Part shown: positions 9,900 to 19,628 of the stretch, piece after piece
Layout: each line of letters starts with the position of its first letter
Position numbering within the stretch: position 1 is the stretch's first letter
Assembly: GCF_017313785.1 (NCBI RefSeq)
Contig: NZ_JAFLNL010000002.1
Coordinates: 434,001-498,000 of the forward strand
Length of the DNA stretch: 64,000 bases
Source of the DNA: Flagellimonas aurea
Lineage (GTDB): Bacteria > Bacteroidota > Bacteroidia > Flavobacteriales > Flavobacteriaceae
Direction of reading: 5' to 3'
Program-made: the position numbers and the translations under genes
Notes under the pieces: model-generated
What the model was told of the DNA's origin: nothing
Databases searched by the model: none
The model's input: only the letters and a program-made list of their open reading frames with translations

Positions 9900-11118
9900 C
9901 TTCTCGGTTTTCATCATCTTCATTATCTGAAGTTTCTTCTGAACGCGTTCGGAGTTCAACCCCATTGGTTACCGTACTTAGGTTTGTCGATACGACTTTA
10001 TCACCATCTTCCAGGCCCGATTTTATATAAGCATGCTGATTGTCGGTCAAGATTATATCCAATTCACGGATTTCCAATAGATTGTCCTTCATTACCCATG
10101 CAGTTTGATTACTTCTGACCAAATCGCGGTCCAGTCGGACCACATTTGGAATGGAATCAGCTTGAATATTAACCTCCACAAAGGTCCCAATCATCAATTT
10201 TGGAGCTCCTTGCAGTTCGTCACTTGTGGCCAAAGGGTCATCTACACGCACCAAGACCCTTGCCAACCGCGTCTGGTTGTCCAATGCGCCTATCTGCCTG
10301 TCCAAATATCCTTCGCGATGCGCACCTGATGGCCATGCTGATGGGTTTTCAATACGCACCATAGAACCCTTTTCCTTTTCTGATTCTGGAAATTTCAACC
10401 ATTGTAATCTTGAAACGGGGACCGTTGCCAATACCCAATAACTATCCGTTCCAACGATTCTGCCAAGGTCATCGCCCTGAGAAACTTGAGATCCCACCGT
10501 TACATTTTGACTCAGGATATGTGCATCGAAAGGTGCACGGATGGTAGTCCTGTCCAAGTTTAACTGAGCTTGGTTCATAGAGGCCCTTGCCGCTTCAATG
10601 TTAGCTTTAACGGCATTCAATTGTGGTTGACGAAGTACCAATTGGGTCTCGTTATCGGAGAGTGGGTTATCCCCGAACAACGAATCGTTATTGATGAGTT
10701 CAAGGTCTTGTTCGGCAATCTGCTGGCGGCCCATTTCCGTGGCCAAGGCCGTCTCGGATTGCAGCAACTCGCTCTTTCGCAATTCCAATGTATTGCGATA
10801 ATCCGAGGGGTCTATTTGTAACAGGACCTCGCCCTTTTGTACAAAACCTCCCGGGATAAAGGCCGGGTCCCTGCGAACAATCTGTCCCGGTACCAAAGGG
10901 CTGAGAATAACGTCTTCTACTGGCTGCACTGTTCCAGTGGCCACTATGGTGGGGGCATATGTTCCTTTTTCCGTTGTTACCACATCAACCAAAATTGCAG
11001 TTTCAATGGTGGCTCCCTCACTTTGTGCTTCAGGCTCGGTGAAAAAAATGAGAGTGGTCACTAAGATTCCCCCAATCAAAATGGCTAAACAAATCCAGAT
11101 TACTTTCTTATTGCTCAT
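9889..11118 (-). CDS. RND efflux periplasmic adaptor (HlyD/AcrA family)
   Basis: A 409-residue membrane-fusion protein. An N-terminal membrane anchor ([21 protein letters not shown]) is followed by a lipoyl half ([20 protein letters not shown]), a helical hairpin (about 115-190) and the second lipoyl half ([20 protein letters not shown]), then beta-barrel and membrane-proximal domains. The C terminus is acidic ([16 protein letters not shown]). It bridges the pump and the outer-membrane channel. Its start overlaps the upstream channel gene by 11 bp and its end overlaps the pump start, so the three are translationally coupled. Confidence 0.95.
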   Translation of the reverse strand: MSNKKVIWICLAILIGGILVTTLIFFTEPEAQSEGATIETAILVDVVTTEKGTYAPTIVATGTVQPVEDVILSPLVPGQIVRRDPAFIPGGFVQKGEVLLQIDPSDYRNTLELRKSELLQSETALATEMGRQQIAEQDLELINNDSLFGDNPLSDNETQLVLRQPQLNAVKANIEAARASMNQAQLNLDRTTIRAPFDAHILSQNVTVGSQVSQGDDLGRIVGTDSYWVLATVPVSRLQWLKFPESEKEKGSMVRIENPSAWPSGAHREGYLDRQIGALDNQTRLARVLVRVDDPLATSDELQGAPKLMIGTFVEVNIQADSIPNVVRLDRDLVRSNQTAWVMKDNLLEIRELDIILTDNQHAYIKSGLEDGDKVVSTNLSTVTNGVELRTRSEETSDNEDDENREDEG

Positions 11119-12562
11119 ATAGTTCGTCGACTTTACTTTTTTGATTTTCTATAGTTCTACCGGTATCAAATCCTCCTGCCAATGCTCTGTATAAAGCTAT
11201 CCGGATCTGTATATGCTGCAATTGCGCTGACACAAAATCCCTTCGGAGCTGTTGTTCCTGATCTAAGCCCAACAGCACGTCCAAATATGGACTGAATCCA
11301 TTCAGAAACTCTACACGTAACTGTTTGTTGCTCTTTTCGGCCAATTCCAATTGTCTCCCAATATTCTCCAATCGCTCCGTTTGTTTTACATCTTGCACCA
11401 TGGCATCTTCAACCTCCCTAAATGCAATCAATGTGGCCTGACCGTATTCATAGAGGCGCTGCTCTTTGATGGCAGTTGCCCTGTCTGCTTCGGCACTGAG
11501 CCTTCCGCCATAAAAAATCGGGGCTAAAAGGTTTCCTGCCAAAGAATAGGCCCAATTGTCAAAAAGGTTATCAAAATTGTTGGAACGCAGCTGTCCTCGA
11601 CCACTCAACGAGAGTCTTGGGTATTTGCTCAGTACCGCAGAGGCCATATCCCTATCAGCTGCCAATAAGAGTGCAAAGGATTGTTTTACATCGGGTCTGC
11701 GCCGTACCAAATCCAATGGCAGACCTGCATCTGGTAGTTGGGATATATTTGGCAGGGAGGACCCATCCAGCGAAAGTTGAATTTGTGGTTGCCTACCCAA
11801 AAGGACAGATAATTGGTTCTTCAACAACTCAACATTGGTCTCGAATATAATCTTCTGCTCTTTGGTGCTTTCCAATAATTGTGCTTGCCGTAAAATATCC
11901 ACTGCCCTGATCTGGCCTCCCACGAAGCGGGAACGAATCAATTTGATTATGGCTTCGTTGGTCTTGATTTGATCCTCCGTAATCTTTAATTGTTTTTTTG
12001 CTGCTTGTAATTGATACCAAGTGGTGGCTATTTCTGCGGAAAGGGACAGGGAAAGTGCTTCGTAGTCAAAATAACTGGCTTCTGACCGAAACCTTTCTGC
12101 ATTTATTGCTGTTCCAATACGTCCCCATAAATCCACTTCGTAGCTGGAAAAAAATCCCAATTGTGTATTCTCACCGCCTACAAAATCAGGTTCGGGAAGT
12201 GTTCTTGCTGTTTGGGCAGATGCTTCGAGTGTGGGCCATCTGTTAGAAGTTTGCGACCTCACCGAAGCTCTGGAAGCTATAAACTGCTGCCACCTAGCAG
12301 CTAAGTTTAAGTTGGACTGCATGGCGGTATCTATCAACGTATTCAACTTCTCATCGTTAAAAACCTCCCACCATTTGCCGGATACCAATGTATCGCCACT
12401 TGTACTAAATTCCTGAAATTCTTCAATTGGAGGTGATAGATTCGAATATTTGGGAGAACAATTAAAATAAAGTGTCCCTACGAAAAGAATACAGACAAAA
12501 ATCCAAAGGTTTCGCCAACGGCCAATTTTGGGATTCACCCGTACCACGTTGTTATTTACCAT
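11108..12562 (-). CDS. Outer-membrane efflux lipoprotein (TolC/NodT family)
   Basis: A 484-residue NodT-type channel. It has an N-terminal signal with a lipobox-like Cys at residue 35 (LYFNCSPKYS) and two OEP domains made of long helices. The family motif PDAGLPLDLVRRRPDVKQSF lies near residue 280, at the start of the second repeat. It forms the outer-membrane exit duct for the RND pump encoded downstream. It is the first gene of the operon. The 286-bp gap to the divergent sulfatase gene must hold its promoter, but I see no unambiguous promoter element there. Confidence 0.93.
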   Translation of the reverse strand: MVNNNVVRVNPKIGRWRNLWIFVCILFVGTLYFNCSPKYSNLSPPIEEFQEFSTSGDTLVSGKWWEVFNDEKLNTLIDTAMQSNLNLAARWQQFIASRASVRSQTSNRWPTLEASAQTARTLPEPDFVGGENTQLGFFSSYEVDLWGRIGTAINAERFRSEASYFDYEALSLSLSAEIATTWYQLQAAKKQLKITEDQIKTNEAIIKLIRSRFVGGQIRAVDILRQAQLLESTKEQKIIFETNVELLKNQLSVLLGRQPQIQLSLDGSSLPNISQLPDAGLPLDLVRRRPDVKQSFALLLAADRDMASAVLSKYPRLSLSGRGQLRSNNFDNLFDNWAYSLAGNLLAPIFYGGRLSAEADRATAIKEQRLYEYGQATLIAFREVEDAMVQDVKQTERLENIGRQLELAEKSNKQLRVEFLNGFSPYLDVLLGLDQEQQLRRDFVSAQLQHIQIRIALYRALAGGFDTGRTIENQKSKVDELYEQ

Positions 12563-12848
12563 TACCTTGATTTGATGGATGTAGTTTTATAAAAACTCTA
12601 CCTATATAATTTCGTGAATTTCAATGGATTTAAAAAATAAAACCGTTCCAACTACGCTACCACACCTCTCAACGTCAAGTTTATACTAACAAGCCGTTTG
12701 TCCCATAAAGAAGATTTTTATCCAGGTGACGACCGCAAATGAGTAATACATAACAGAATACTTAGCTTGAAGTTGATGGGGGCAGGGTTAATATTCCAAA
12801 TAAGTTGGTATATTATACCGCCTTAAAAAACTGAACAACTTTATTATC

Positions 12849-14510
12849 ATGAAATACTTATTTTACACCTTAGTTGGACTTTGCATGTTTATTTCTTGCA
12901 AGGAGAACAACGAGAAAACTGCGGAGCAAGAAAAAGACGACCAGAAACGGCCAAATATTGTTTTCATTATAAGCGACGACCATGCCTACCAGGCCATCAG
13001 CGCGTATGGTGGCAGGCTGGCCGAAGTGGCCCCTACCCCGAACATTGATAGGATTGCAGAAGAAGGAATGCTCTTTGAGCGCTGTTTGGTCACCAACTCC
13101 ATCTGCGGGCCTTCCAGGGCAGCCATCCTTACGGGAAAGTACAGTCATTTAAACGGTTTTATCGACAATACCATCGGGTCCAAGTTCAATTTTGACCAGC
13201 AAACTTTTGGGGAGCTATTACAACAGGCTGGTTATAAGACCGGGGTTCTGGGGAAATTGCATTTGGGAGATACCCCTTCCAAAGGGTTTGACTATATAGA
13301 TATTTTGCCCGGTCAGGGATCCTATTACAATCCTACCTTTATAAATGAACAGGGGCAATACGAACTGGAGGGCTACACCACGGAAATCATCACTGAAAAG
13401 GCCATTACATGGATGGACTCCGTAAAATCGGAAGAACAGCCCTTCATGCTATTTTTGGGACATAAGTCGCCCCATAGGCCATGGCAGCCCGGTCCCAATG
13501 AACTGGGAATGTACGAGAATGTTGAAATTCCCGAGCCCGAAACATTGTTCGATGATTATTCCGGGGGGCGTGAGGTGGCCGGCATGAACTATATGTCAAT
13601 CTCCGAATCCATGAAAATGGGACCGGACCTAAAGATCACGGACCAGCCACAGAACGGCTTTACCGAAGAGCAACAACAAATGTGGGATTCCATTTACGGT
13701 CCCATCAATGAAAAGTACAATAGGGAAAAACCTACCGGCGATGCATTGACCCGTTTCAAGTACCAACGCTATATGAGGGATTACTTGGCCAGTGTGGCCG
13801 GGGTCGACAAAGGTGTCGGACATGTTTTGGATTATTTGAAAAAGGCCGGTCTCGATGAAAACACCATTGTCATCTATACCTCTGACCAAGGGTTCTATTT
13901 GGGCGAACACGGTTGGTTCGATAAGCGATGGATGTACAAGGAGTCCCTGCGAACCCCTCTTTTGGTAAAGTGGCCCGGCAAAATAAAACCGGGCAGCGTT
14001 AATACGGACCTGGTGTCCAACATAGACTTTGCCGAGACCTTTCTGGACATTGCGCAAACCGAAATTCCCGGGGATATGCAAGGTAAAAGTTTGGTCCCCA
14101 TTCTTGAAGGGGAGACCCCTGAAGATTGGAGGAACGAGCACTATTACCATTATTATGAGCATCCTTCTGAACATGACGTTCGCAGACATTACGGTATAAC
14201 CACGGATAGGTACAAATTGATTCACTTTTACTATGACCTTGACAAATGGGAGTTGTACGACCTTAAGAACGACCCGAACGAAATGAACAACATTTATGAT
14301 GACCCACAATATGCAGACGTTCAGGAAAAATTACACCAAGATCTTGAGCACCTCAGGGCCAAGTACAAGGACAACGATTCATTGAACCAAAAATTCATCG
14401 AGGAATATCACGAAAAGGTCAAGGACAACCCGTTGATTGAATATTGGAAAATAGAGCCTGAAGAAAGGGAAAGATTATTTCAAGAATACCTGAAAAGTAG
14501 GGACAAATAA
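12849..14510 (+). CDS. Sulfatase, Cys-type, lipoprotein
   Basis: A 553-residue arylsulfatase-superfamily (S1) enzyme that hydrolyses sulfate esters. The lipobox ends FISC with Cys17. The metal ligands NIVFIISDDH lie at 36-45. The formylglycine motif is CGPSR with Cys86, followed by AAILTGKYSH, so it matches the consensus CxPSR. Further conserved stretches are HKSPHRPWQPGP, YTSDQGFYLGEHGWFDKRW and the C-terminal YDLKNDPNEMNNIY. Cys86 must be oxidised to formylglycine for activity, and a formylglycine-generating enzyme is encoded 64 bp downstream. The substrate is unknown. Carbohydrate sulfates are likely given the polysaccharide genes in the window, though this gene lies 20 kb from the main rhamnose locus. 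Confidence 0.95.
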   Translation: MKYLFYTLVGLCMFISCKENNEKTAEQEKDDQKRPNIVFIISDDHAYQAISAYGGRLAEVAPTPNIDRIAEEGMLFERCLVTNSICGPSRAAILTGKYSHLNGFIDNTIGSKFNFDQQTFGELLQQAGYKTGVLGKLHLGDTPSKGFDYIDILPGQGSYYNPTFINEQGQYELEGYTTEIITEKAITWMDSVKSEEQPFMLFLGHKSPHRPWQPGPNELGMYENVEIPEPETLFDDYSGGREVAGMNYMSISESMKMGPDLKITDQPQNGFTEEQQQMWDSIYGPINEKYNREKPTGDALTRFKYQRYMRDYLASVAGVDKGVGHVLDYLKKAGLDENTIVIYTSDQGFYLGEHGWFDKRWMYKESLRTPLLVKWPGKIKPGSVNTDLVSNIDFAETFLDIAQTEIPGDMQGKSLVPILEGETPEDWRNEHYYHYYEHPSEHDVRRHYGITTDRYKLIHFYYDLDKWELYDLKNDPNEMNNIYDDPQYADVQEKLHQDLEHLRAKYKDNDSLNQKFIEEYHEKVKDNPLIEYWKIEPEERERLFQEYLKSRDK

Positions 14511-14574
14511 TATCACATCAATTCTTAACTACGTTATAATTTTAGTGGATTTGAATTTGCTCAAAGTTTATTTA

Positions 14575-15645
14575 ATGGCTTACTCCCTCTCAAAAAGTAT
14601 TTGTTTCGTTTTGATAATCTTGATTATCGGTTGTAAGACCAAATCTGAAAATCAGGATAACACCAATGATAAACCACATAAAGAGGCTCCAAGAAAAGCA
14701 CCGGAAGGAATGGTATGGATTCCGGGTGGAGCGTTTGTTCAGGGAGCCGTCCCCAACGACAAGATGGCCATGGGGCACGAAAAGCCGGCCCACAAGGTTC
14801 ATGTTGATGGCTTTTTTATGGACATTCATGAGGTGACCAATGCCGAATTTGCAAAATTTGTGGAAGAAACGGGCTATGTGACCGTAGCAGAAAGGGAAAT
14901 TGATTGGGAGGAAATGAAGAAGCAGTTGCCTGCCGGTACGGAAAAACCCCATGATTCAATCCTACAACCAGGTTCGTTGATCTTCAAAAAAACAAAGTCC
15001 AGTGTTCCCAACCTCTACGATTACTCCCAGTGGTGGGAATGGAAGATCGGGGCCGATTGGAAGCACCCCAATGGACCTGAAAGCACCATCGAGGGAAAAG
15101 ATGACCATCCCGTTGTACATATAGCCTTCGAAGATGCGTTGGCGTATTGTGAATGGGCCGGACGGAGACTGCCCACCGAGGCCGAATGGGAATACGCCGC
15201 CCGCGGAGGGAAGACCGACAGCAAGTTTTCCTGGGGGGACGATATTTCCCGATTGAGCACACATGCCAACTCTTGGGAAGGAGAGTTTCCCGTGGAAAAT
15301 ACCATGAAAGATGGTTTTGAGCGCAGGGCGCCGGTTATGAGCTATCCCAAGAACGGATTTGGACTGTACGATATGGCAGGGAATGTCTGGGAATGGACAA
15401 ACGATTGGTACAATACCAATTATTATAAGGAATTGGCCTCAAATAATGATATCGCCCAAAATCCACAAGGAGCCACTAGTGCCTTTAACCCGAACAACCC
15501 GTATGCCAAGGAAAAGGTAATAAAGGGAGGTTCTTTTTTATGCAGTGCTTCCTACTGTGCCAGTTACAGGATTTCTGCGCGCATGGCCACCAGTCCCGAT
15601 TCAGGACAGGAGCATTTGGGATTTAGAACAGTGCTGTCCGAATAA
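14575..15645 (+). CDS. Formylglycine-generating enzyme (SUMF1 family), lipoprotein
   Basis: A SUMF1/FGE-fold protein of about 356 residues. Counted from the earlier possible start at 14545, both catalytic cysteines typical of aerobic FGE are present, at 333 and 338 in GGSFLCSASYCASYR, followed by PDSGQEHLGFR. Other family motifs are MVWIPGGAFVQGA, HEVTNAEFAKFV, GRRLPTEAEWEYAARGG and GLYDMAGNVWEWTNDWY. FGE oxidises the sulfatase active-site Cys to formylglycine using oxygen. The start at 14575 gives a compact lipoprotein signal ending IIGC. The two retained cysteines distinguish it from non-catalytic SUMF1 paralogues common in Bacteroidetes. It is cotranscribed with the sulfatase. The lipoprotein signal implies maturation outside the cytoplasm, which is unusual enough to note. 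Confidence 0.9.
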   Translation: MAYSLSKSICFVLIILIIGCKTKSENQDNTNDKPHKEAPRKAPEGMVWIPGGAFVQGAVPNDKMAMGHEKPAHKVHVDGFFMDIHEVTNAEFAKFVEETGYVTVAEREIDWEEMKKQLPAGTEKPHDSILQPGSLIFKKTKSSVPNLYDYSQWWEWKIGADWKHPNGPESTIEGKDDHPVVHIAFEDALAYCEWAGRRLPTEAEWEYAARGGKTDSKFSWGDDISRLSTHANSWEGEFPVENTMKDGFERRAPVMSYPKNGFGLYDMAGNVWEWTNDWYNTNYYKELASNNDIAQNPQGATSAFNPNNPYAKEKVIKGGSFLCSASYCASYRISARMATSPDSGQEHLGFRTVLSE

Positions 15646-18183
15646 CTATTCTTTTTCCTTTTTGAGAACGGCTAAAGGAGAGTTCCTAACAATTCCTACA
15701 CTATTACCTACACCTAGGGCAAATACCAAAAATGTAATGGCCGGTAAAATAATGGCAAACGGTATGACTGAGGGGACAAAAGTGGTATCAAAGAGCATCC
15801 ACGCAAGCAAAGTGCTTCCCAATACCGCTAGCACAACACCCATAAAGGCTCCCAAAAATCCTAAAATGGTATACTCGATTGCAATCATTTTTAAAATTTG
15901 AAAGGTTTTGGCCCCTAGGGTCCTAAGCAATGCTCCTTGTTTTACCCTTTGATGTTTGCTGCTATAAATGGCTCCCATTAGCACCGCGACACCAACAAAT
16001 ATGCTGAAAAATGCCATAAAATTGATGATCCAACCTATTTTGGCCAAGATGTCTTCCAAAAGTTCAAGAATCCGTTTTAAATCCAAAATGGATACATTAG
16101 GGAAATCACTGACCAGTTTTTGCTGGAGTTTGGCAGAACTGTCATCATTAGGTGTTCTCAGGGTCATAACACTAAATTGTGGCGCACTTTCCAACACACC
16201 TGAGGGGAATACCACCGAGAAATTAGGCTGCAATCTGCTCCAATCCACCTCTCTTATGCTTTGCACGACCGTATTCATGATCCTACCTTGAACATTGAAC
16301 GAAACCGGGTCACCGATCGTTACCTTGGCCATGTTGGCAAAATCACTGCTTACGGAAATCGGTATATCCATATCTGAATTGAAATTGTTCACCCATTTAC
16401 CCTCGATCACTTTTTCGGAACCTATAAGACTGTCCCTATACGTAACCCTGAATTCATGGTTCAATATCCATCTACCGACTTGTGACGTAGTATCCTTTCG
16501 AATATCTTCCACATGTTTTCCATTGAGGGTCTCCACCCGCATGGTCACAATAGAAATTTTATCTATCACAGGCATGCCCGAGGCTTCAATAGTGTTGGAT
16601 ACGTCTTCGACCTGCTGGCTTTGGATATCCATGAGAATCATGTTCGCACTGTTTGCACTATCCTCAATGGCAGCCTTTTCCAACAACATATCCTTGGTAA
16701 AATATAACGTACTGATTAAAAATGTGCCTATTCCTATGGAGAGTACCAATACCAAGGTCTGGTTTTGTGGACGAAACAAATTCTTTAGGCTTTGGCGAGG
16801 AACAAAACCCCATGAATACGGGAAAAATCTTTTCAATAGGGCCATAAATAATCGGGCAACTGCGGTCAAAATCAAAAACACAACCAATAGGCCTACCACA
16901 AAAAAGAAAGACCTCAATAAATCATCCAATAACCAATATGAAAACCCGAAAACAAAAGATATAATTCCAAATCCCACAAGTAACGTGGCTCTTTTTGAAC
17001 GGGTTTGGGTTTCCTGTACCACGCGCAATGCTTGCAATGGAGACACATACAGGGTTTTCATTAATGGGTAAAGGGCAAACAACACAGACATGGCCAACCC
17101 GAGCGATAGTCCCAAGACGATGCTTTGGAGAGATAGTGCAATGTCCACCTCAACCGGAATCAAATCGCCCAATAGTACGGGAAACAGTTGTTGCAATCCA
17201 TAGCCAATAATGGTTCCCAAGAGACCACCAACGATTCCCATACAAGCTATCTGAACAAAGAAAATCAAATAGCTCTGCTTTTTTGAAGCACCTAAACATT
17301 TGAGCACGGCAATGGATTTCACCTTCATTTGAACATAGATGCCCATGCCACTGGCAATACCTACACACCCCAACAACAATGCAATAAATCCGACCAGATT
17401 AAGAAACTTTCCGAAGTTTTCATATCTCCTGCCCAAGCGCCTAGCTTCTGATAGGTGGGTGTCCAGGTCGGCGTCTTCAGCATCGAGAACAGGTTCTACT
17501 TTTTCATTCAACAGAGCCATATCCTGACCCTCATCTGCCTTGAAATAATATTTGTACTCGATTCGGCTCCCCGTCTGCACCAAACCTGTAGTTTCAATAA
17601 ATTGAAAAGGAATCAGTACGGGTGGGGCAATGGCCCCAAACACAGAAGTACTTCCGGGCACATTTTCCAAAGCTCCTGCAATAGGGAGTGTGACTGCCCC
17701 CAATTTAATGCTGTCCCCCTTCTTCAAATTGAGCTGTAGCATGGTAGTGGCATCAACCAAAGCTCCACCAGCCTTAAAGCTTGTCTTCGCCGAGGATGGG
17801 TTGGTTTCCAAATCTCCGTAAAATGGAAAACCGCCTTCAACTCCCCTAACCTCCATTAACTTGGTTCCGTTGTTTCCTGGAAAAGCGGCCATGGACAAAA
17901 AATTGATTTCCTTGGCATCGGAACCGCCCAAGGAATCCATTATTCCTTGAACCTTATCGTTTACAGGTCTATCGCTTTCTATAACATAATCCGCACCTAA
18001 AAGGGATTTGGACTGTAGGGCTATATTTTCTTTCAACAGTCTACTAAAAGAATGGACGCTCACCACAGCGGCCACCCCCAAGGTAATGGAGAAGACGAAC
18101 AATAAAAGTTTACCGTAACTTGCCTTCCCATCGCGCAAGGCCATTTTTAGCAGCCATAAAAATCCAGCGTTGTTTTTTCCCAT
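15646..18183 (-). CDS. FtsX/MacB-type ABC exporter permease (YbbP-like)
   Basis: About 845 residues with the YbbP/YbbP-like architecture: an N-terminal helix, a periplasmic MacB-like domain (about 45-240), three helices with the FtsX signature (LLLGCVGIASGMGIYVQMKVKSIAVLKCLGASK region), a middle helix pair, a second periplasmic domain and a C-terminal FtsX helix set. It pairs with the ATPase encoded directly upstream. The ATG at 18183 follows the ATPase stop, while an in-frame TTG at 18189 overlaps it. The transported molecule is unknown. Its stop directly abuts that of the convergent FGE gene. Confidence 0.92.
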   Translation of the reverse strand: MGKNNAGFLWLLKMALRDGKASYGKLLLFVFSITLGVAAVVSVHSFSRLLKENIALQSKSLLGADYVIESDRPVNDKVQGIMDSLGGSDAKEINFLSMAAFPGNNGTKLMEVRGVEGGFPFYGDLETNPSSAKTSFKAGGALVDATTMLQLNLKKGDSIKLGAVTLPIAGALENVPGSTSVFGAIAPPVLIPFQFIETTGLVQTGSRIEYKYYFKADEGQDMALLNEKVEPVLDAEDADLDTHLSEARRLGRRYENFGKFLNLVGFIALLLGCVGIASGMGIYVQMKVKSIAVLKCLGASKKQSYLIFFVQIACMGIVGGLLGTIIGYGLQQLFPVLLGDLIPVEVDIALSLQSIVLGLSLGLAMSVLFALYPLMKTLYVSPLQALRVVQETQTRSKRATLLVGFGIISFVFGFSYWLLDDLLRSFFFVVGLLVVFLILTAVARLFMALLKRFFPYSWGFVPRQSLKNLFRPQNQTLVLVLSIGIGTFLISTLYFTKDMLLEKAAIEDSANSANMILMDIQSQQVEDVSNTIEASGMPVIDKISIVTMRVETLNGKHVEDIRKDTTSQVGRWILNHEFRVTYRDSLIGSEKVIEGKWVNNFNSDMDIPISVSSDFANMAKVTIGDPVSFNVQGRIMNTVVQSIREVDWSRLQPNFSVVFPSGVLESAPQFSVMTLRTPNDDSSAKLQQKLVSDFPNVSILDLKRILELLEDILAKIGWIINFMAFFSIFVGVAVLMGAIYSSKHQRVKQGALLRTLGAKTFQILKMIAIEYTILGFLGAFMGVVLAVLGSTLLAWMLFDTTFVPSVIPFAIILPAITFLVFALGVGNSVGIVRNSPLAVLKKEKE

Positions 18184-18185
18184 GA

Positions 18186-18863
18186 TCAACCTATGGTTTC
18201 TTCTATCTTACCAGACCTCAACCGGATACTTTTATCTGTTTTTTTGGCCAATTCCAAATCGTGGGTCACAATAACGAGTGCCGTACCCTGCTCTTTGTTC
18301 AATTCAAACAACAACTCTTCTATCCGGGCTCCTGTATCATCGTCAAGGTTCCCAGTGGGCTCATCGGCAAAAAGAATGGATGGCTTATTGGAAAAAGCTC
18401 GGGCAAGGGCCACGCGCTGTTGCTCCCCGCCTGACAATTGCGATGGATAATGTTCTGCCCTATTCAACAAACCCACCTTTTCCAGTAGCTCCCTACCATG
18501 GTCGGAAGCATTTTTTACCCCTCGGAGTTCCAAGGGTACTATTACGTTTTCCAAAGCGGTCAAAGTGGGCAATAATTGAAAGTCCTGAAAAACAAACCCT
18601 ACGTTTTGGTTTCTTAAAACTGCTCTTCCATCTTCATCGAGCCCCGACAAACTTTCACCACAGAGCCATATTTCACCGTCATCCGTGGTATCCAATCCGG
18701 CACAAAGCCCCAATAATGTAGTCTTACCACTGCCCGAAGGCCCTACTATGGCAAAACTTTGACCTTTGTCCACATCAAACGAGACGTTATTGAGTACATT
18801 TAGGTCGTGTTCACCGCTCCGATAAGTTTTAGAGAGGTTTTGAACTTTTAATATCTTTGACAT
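18186..18863 (-). CDS. ABC transporter ATP-binding protein (YbbA/LolD-like)
   Basis: A 225-residue MacB/LolD-class ATPase. Walker A is GPSGSGKTT (about residues 40-48), the signature is LSGGEQQRVALARAF, Walker B is ILFADEP and the switch His is in VTHD. It drives the FtsX-type permease encoded by the next gene. Its start codon lies only 3 bp from the first possible start of the divergent esterase gene, so the two promoters must overlap each other's coding regions or share sequence. Confidence 0.96.
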   Translation of the reverse strand: MSKILKVQNLSKTYRSGEHDLNVLNNVSFDVDKGQSFAIVGPSGSGKTTLLGLCAGLDTTDDGEIWLCGESLSGLDEDGRAVLRNQNVGFVFQDFQLLPTLTALENVIVPLELRGVKNASDHGRELLEKVGLLNRAEHYPSQLSGGEQQRVALARAFSNKPSILFADEPTGNLDDDTGARIEELLFELNKEQGTALVIVTHDLELAKKTDKSIRLRSGKIEETIG

Positions 18864-18905
18864 ACCATGCTTTTGGTTAAAACTCTCAAAATACTAAAAT
18901 TGTCC

Positions 18906-19604
18906 ATGATCAAGAAAAACTCTGCCCTCAACAAGTCGTTAATGTTATGTTATTTTTTGATGCTGGTACTCGCAAGCTGCGGGGAAAAGAAACAGCAAAA
19001 AGAGGACGGTCAAGCTTCCGTTGAGGAAGAAGTGGTCGAGGGGACAACGGAGTCGAGCAAAAAAATCCTTTTTTTTGGGGATAGCTTAACGGCCGGTTAT
19101 GGTTTAGAGCTTGGTCAATCTTTCCCGTCGGTCATACAACAAAAAATTGATTCCTTGGGTTTGAATTATGCCGTGATCAATGCAGGATTGAGCGGCGAAA
19201 CCACAGCAAGTGGCAAAAACAGATTGGATTGGGTATTGGAGGATGATATGGATATCGTCATCATTGAATTGGGAGCCAATGATGGTCTCAGGGGTGTTCC
19301 GCTTTCCGAAACCAAAACGAATCTTCAGGAGATGATAGACCAAGTGCAGGAAGACCTTCCAAATGCCAAAATCATATTGGCCGGAATGAAGATTCCACCA
19401 AATATGGGACCCGAGTACACATCTGAGTTTGAAAACATATTCCCAACATTGGCAAATCAGGAAAATATTGCCCTAATCCCCTTTTTACTGGAAGATGTTG
19501 CAGGAATTCCCGAACTCAATCAAGGAGATGGTATCCATCCTACAGTTGAGGGTCAAAGATTAGTGGCCGAAAATGTTTGGGAGGTACTCAAGCCAATGTT
19601 GTAG
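18906..19604 (+). CDS. tesA: SGNH esterase/lysophospholipase (TesA-like), lipoprotein
   Basis: An SGNH-fold hydrolase of about 232 residues. Block I is ILFFGDSLTAGYGL with the nucleophile Ser, block II is NAGLSGETTASG, block III is IELGANDGLRG and block V is DGIHPTVEGQ with Asp and His. This is the TesA/arylesterase pattern. Counting from the ATG at 18906, Cys25 ends a lipobox (LVLASC). An earlier ATG at 18867 is possible but leaves only 3 bp to the divergent ATPase gene. TesA-like enzymes hydrolyse acyl-CoA, lysophospholipids or aryl esters. The E. coli tesA gene is likewise divergent from ybbA-ybbP, which supports a conserved functional link. Confidence 0.9.
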   Translation: MIKKNSALNKSLMLCYFLMLVLASCGEKKQQKEDGQASVEEEVVEGTTESSKKILFFGDSLTAGYGLELGQSFPSVIQQKIDSLGLNYAVINAGLSGETTASGKNRLDWVLEDDMDIVIIELGANDGLRGVPLSETKTNLQEMIDQVQEDLPNAKIILAGMKIPPNMGPEYTSEFENIFPTLANQENIALIPFLLEDVAGIPELNQGDGIHPTVEGQRLVAENVWEVLKPML

Positions 19605-19628
19605 GCAACCTTAAAAGTAATCCACAGC

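Noticed and set aside
13629..14309. 226-codon open frame on the strand opposite the sulfatase
   Set aside because: It is antisense to a gene with complete sulfatase motifs, and its translation is a valine-rich shadow with no family features.
16295..17071. 258-codon plus-strand open frame opposite the ABC permease
   Set aside because: It mirrors the membrane-helix codons of the permease, which has clear FtsX motifs. The antisense translation has no features.
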